DNA from: Candidatus Jettenia sp. AMX2
GTDB taxonomy: Bacteria; Planctomycetota; Brocadiia; Brocadiales; Brocadiaceae
Assembly: GCA_030583665.1 (NCBI GenBank)
Contig: CP129469.1
Span: 1,426,001 to 1,490,000, forward strand
Length of the DNA: 64,000 nt
Direction: 5' to 3'
A program made the position numbers and the translations under genes. This document shows positions 62,920 through 64,000 of the stretch, piece by piece (the stretch's first letter is position 1; each line of letters starts with the position of its first letter). Below the pieces are notes generated by a model. It saw only the letters and a program-made list of their open reading frames with translations, made no database searches and was not told where the DNA came from.

Positions 62920-62944
62920 AGCGCTTCCTTTATACGTTCAAACA

Positions 62945-63490
62945 TTAAAATTCCTTAAATAAAGCAGTAGAAAGATACCTTTCACCTGTATCAGGAAACA
63001 CAACAACAATCAACTTCCCTTTGTTTTTTGGCCTTACTGCCACCTGTAACACCGCATAAACAGCAGCTCCAGAAGAAATTCCTACTAAAAAATTCCTTCC
63101 TTCAGCGCCAATTGGCGGGAGAGGGTAAATGCATCCTCATTTTTAACCGTAATTATTTCGTCAATTACGCTCTTATTGAGGATATCAGGGACAAAACCGG
63201 CACCAATACCCTGAATCTTGTGAGGACCGGGTTTCCCGCCTGAAAGTACAGGGGAATCAAAAGGCTCTACGGCAACAATCTTCAATGAAGGCTTTCTTTC
63301 TTTAATGACCTCTCCAACACCAGTGATTGTTCCTCCTGTCCCAACCCCTCCTACAAAGATATCAATTCTTCCCTCTGTGTCATTCCACACCTCTTCTGCA
63401 GTCGTCTTGCGGTGTATCCTCCGGATTCGCCTTATTTTTAAACTGCTGCGGCATAAAAGAATTCAGGGTATTCTTTACTAATTCTTCTTG
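62945..63490 (-). pseudogene. Broken cysteine synthase (cysK) fragment
   Basis: Three frames in succession give CysK sequence on the minus strand. First [21 protein letters not shown] (63485-63420), then after a frameshift [33 protein letters not shown] through [11 protein letters not shown] (63417-63085), then after another shift [13 protein letters not shown] to [16 protein letters not shown] (63080-62945). The first about 140 residues, with the PLP lysine, are missing. The C-terminal GVGTGGT and SSGA PLP loops survive. It cannot encode an active enzyme. Confidence 0.85.
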
Positions 63491-64000
63491 ATAACTTCAG
63501 ATATAAAAGCAAACTATTATTAGCGGGATTAGTTTTACATATCGTAAAAGATTGATTATTACATCTTTTTATAGATTTATCAAGCAATATTTATAAATTT
63601 GTAACTAATAACTGACAAAGAAGGCCGAAGAGTTGGTATGATTATTATAGTAAATGAATATCACAAACCAACAATTTCGAAGGGGTGAAATATATGGAAG
63701 GATATTTGCTTATAAATATGGCAATAATTTCAGGTGTGGTAAACCTATATACAGCGAAATAAATTGCTGTATATGATTTGCAGTTTCAGTAAAATTTCCA
63801 TGGAAATAATGTCATTACGAGGCACACATTCGTTTTTGCTCAGTGTAAATTTCCCGACGAAGCAATCTGTTATTATTAGAGGACGTAAGGCTACTTCGCT
63901 ATCGCTCACAATGACGATACTATGGTAAACATTATAATCCAAATCTGTTAACGAGATGAACTGTTACTGAAGTTTCACCTTCATCAACATTAAATTTAAC
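63491..64000. other. Gene-free end of window with repeat fragments
   Basis: Contains one unit of the GAAGGGGTG palindrome family (63636-63690: TTATAGTAAATGAAT then CGAAGGGGTG) and a CATTACGAGG..CAATGACG dispersed repeat (about 63805-63925). No coding frame is supported. Confidence 0.5.

Overview
The window reads as chromosome of an anaerobic ammonium-oxidising (anammox) planctomycete of the Brocadia/Jettenia/Kuenenia group. The assignment rests on an eight-heme hydroxylamine-oxidoreductase-like cytochrome, a second exported multiheme cytochrome, an Rh-type ammonium channel with an extra exported domain, a beta-ketoacyl synthase pair beside a B12-type radical SAM enzyme, and AT-rich DNA with many dispersed palindromic repeats. 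No 16S rRNA or hydrazine synthase gene is present, so it is an inference from gene content.

Layout. 1-0.8 kb: transposase remnant and a small inverted-repeat element. 0.8-8.4 kb: housekeeping block with pyruvate carboxylase, a yeast-type cytosine deaminase, four tRNAs (Arg, Lys, Leu, Gly), trigger factor plus ClpP, and an exported helix-hairpin-helix protein. 8.4-13.1 kb: exported five-heme cytochrome, MoeB/ThiF enzyme, cupin/SHOCT lipoprotein. 13.1-14.7 kb: gene-free repeat field with a group II intron 3' remnant and a phased palindrome array. 14.7-19.1 kb: Rh channel fusion, GDT1-like membrane protein, TrpC, thioredoxin and ferredoxin-thioredoxin reductase catalytic subunit. 19.5-24.1 kb: AcpS, radical SAM enzyme and two ketosynthase-fold proteins, the second without any catalytic residue. 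24.2-27.3 kb: two exported zinc-ribbon paralogues and the octaheme cytochrome. 27.9-31.0 kb: P-type Ca2+-ATPase-like pump and an Smr protein. 31.4-39.1 kb: an Mrp/Mbh-type Na+/H+ antiporter operon with three ND5-like subunits, followed by a universal stress protein. 39.7-42.7 kb: second repeat field (inverted relative to the first), IS630 remnant, DUF6722-like gene pair, and an HPF-cold-shock fusion. 42.7-45.7 kb: two tandem GARWGMS-motif exported proteins, a TolB-like propeller and FxsA. 45.8-50.9 kb: a 2,040-bp-offset tandem duplication carrying an exported acidic GGHLIQL repeat protein and a PAS-PAS-GGDEF-EAL protein; the first copy has lost exactly 150 codons (GGDEF) and is then truncated. 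51.0-54.6 kb: histidine kinase, coiled-coil lipoprotein and sigma-54 regulator operon. 54.9-64 kb: a six-hairpin-glycosidase-like protein, an NSS transporter with MetS-like small subunit, Nudix hydrolase, nitroreductase, radical SAM protein, YHS proteins and a decayed cysK.

How parts may work together. The Rh channel and multiheme cytochromes fit ammonium handling and extracytoplasmic electron transfer. The Mrp-type complex and Ca2+ pump serve ion homeostasis. The AcpS-radical SAM-KSalpha-KSbeta run looks like a specialised fatty-acid or polyketide assembly line; in an anammox genome it is a candidate for unusual lipid synthesis, which the sequence alone does not prove. The two repeat fields at 13-14 kb and 40 kb are inverted copies of each other and could recombine to invert the 26 kb between them.
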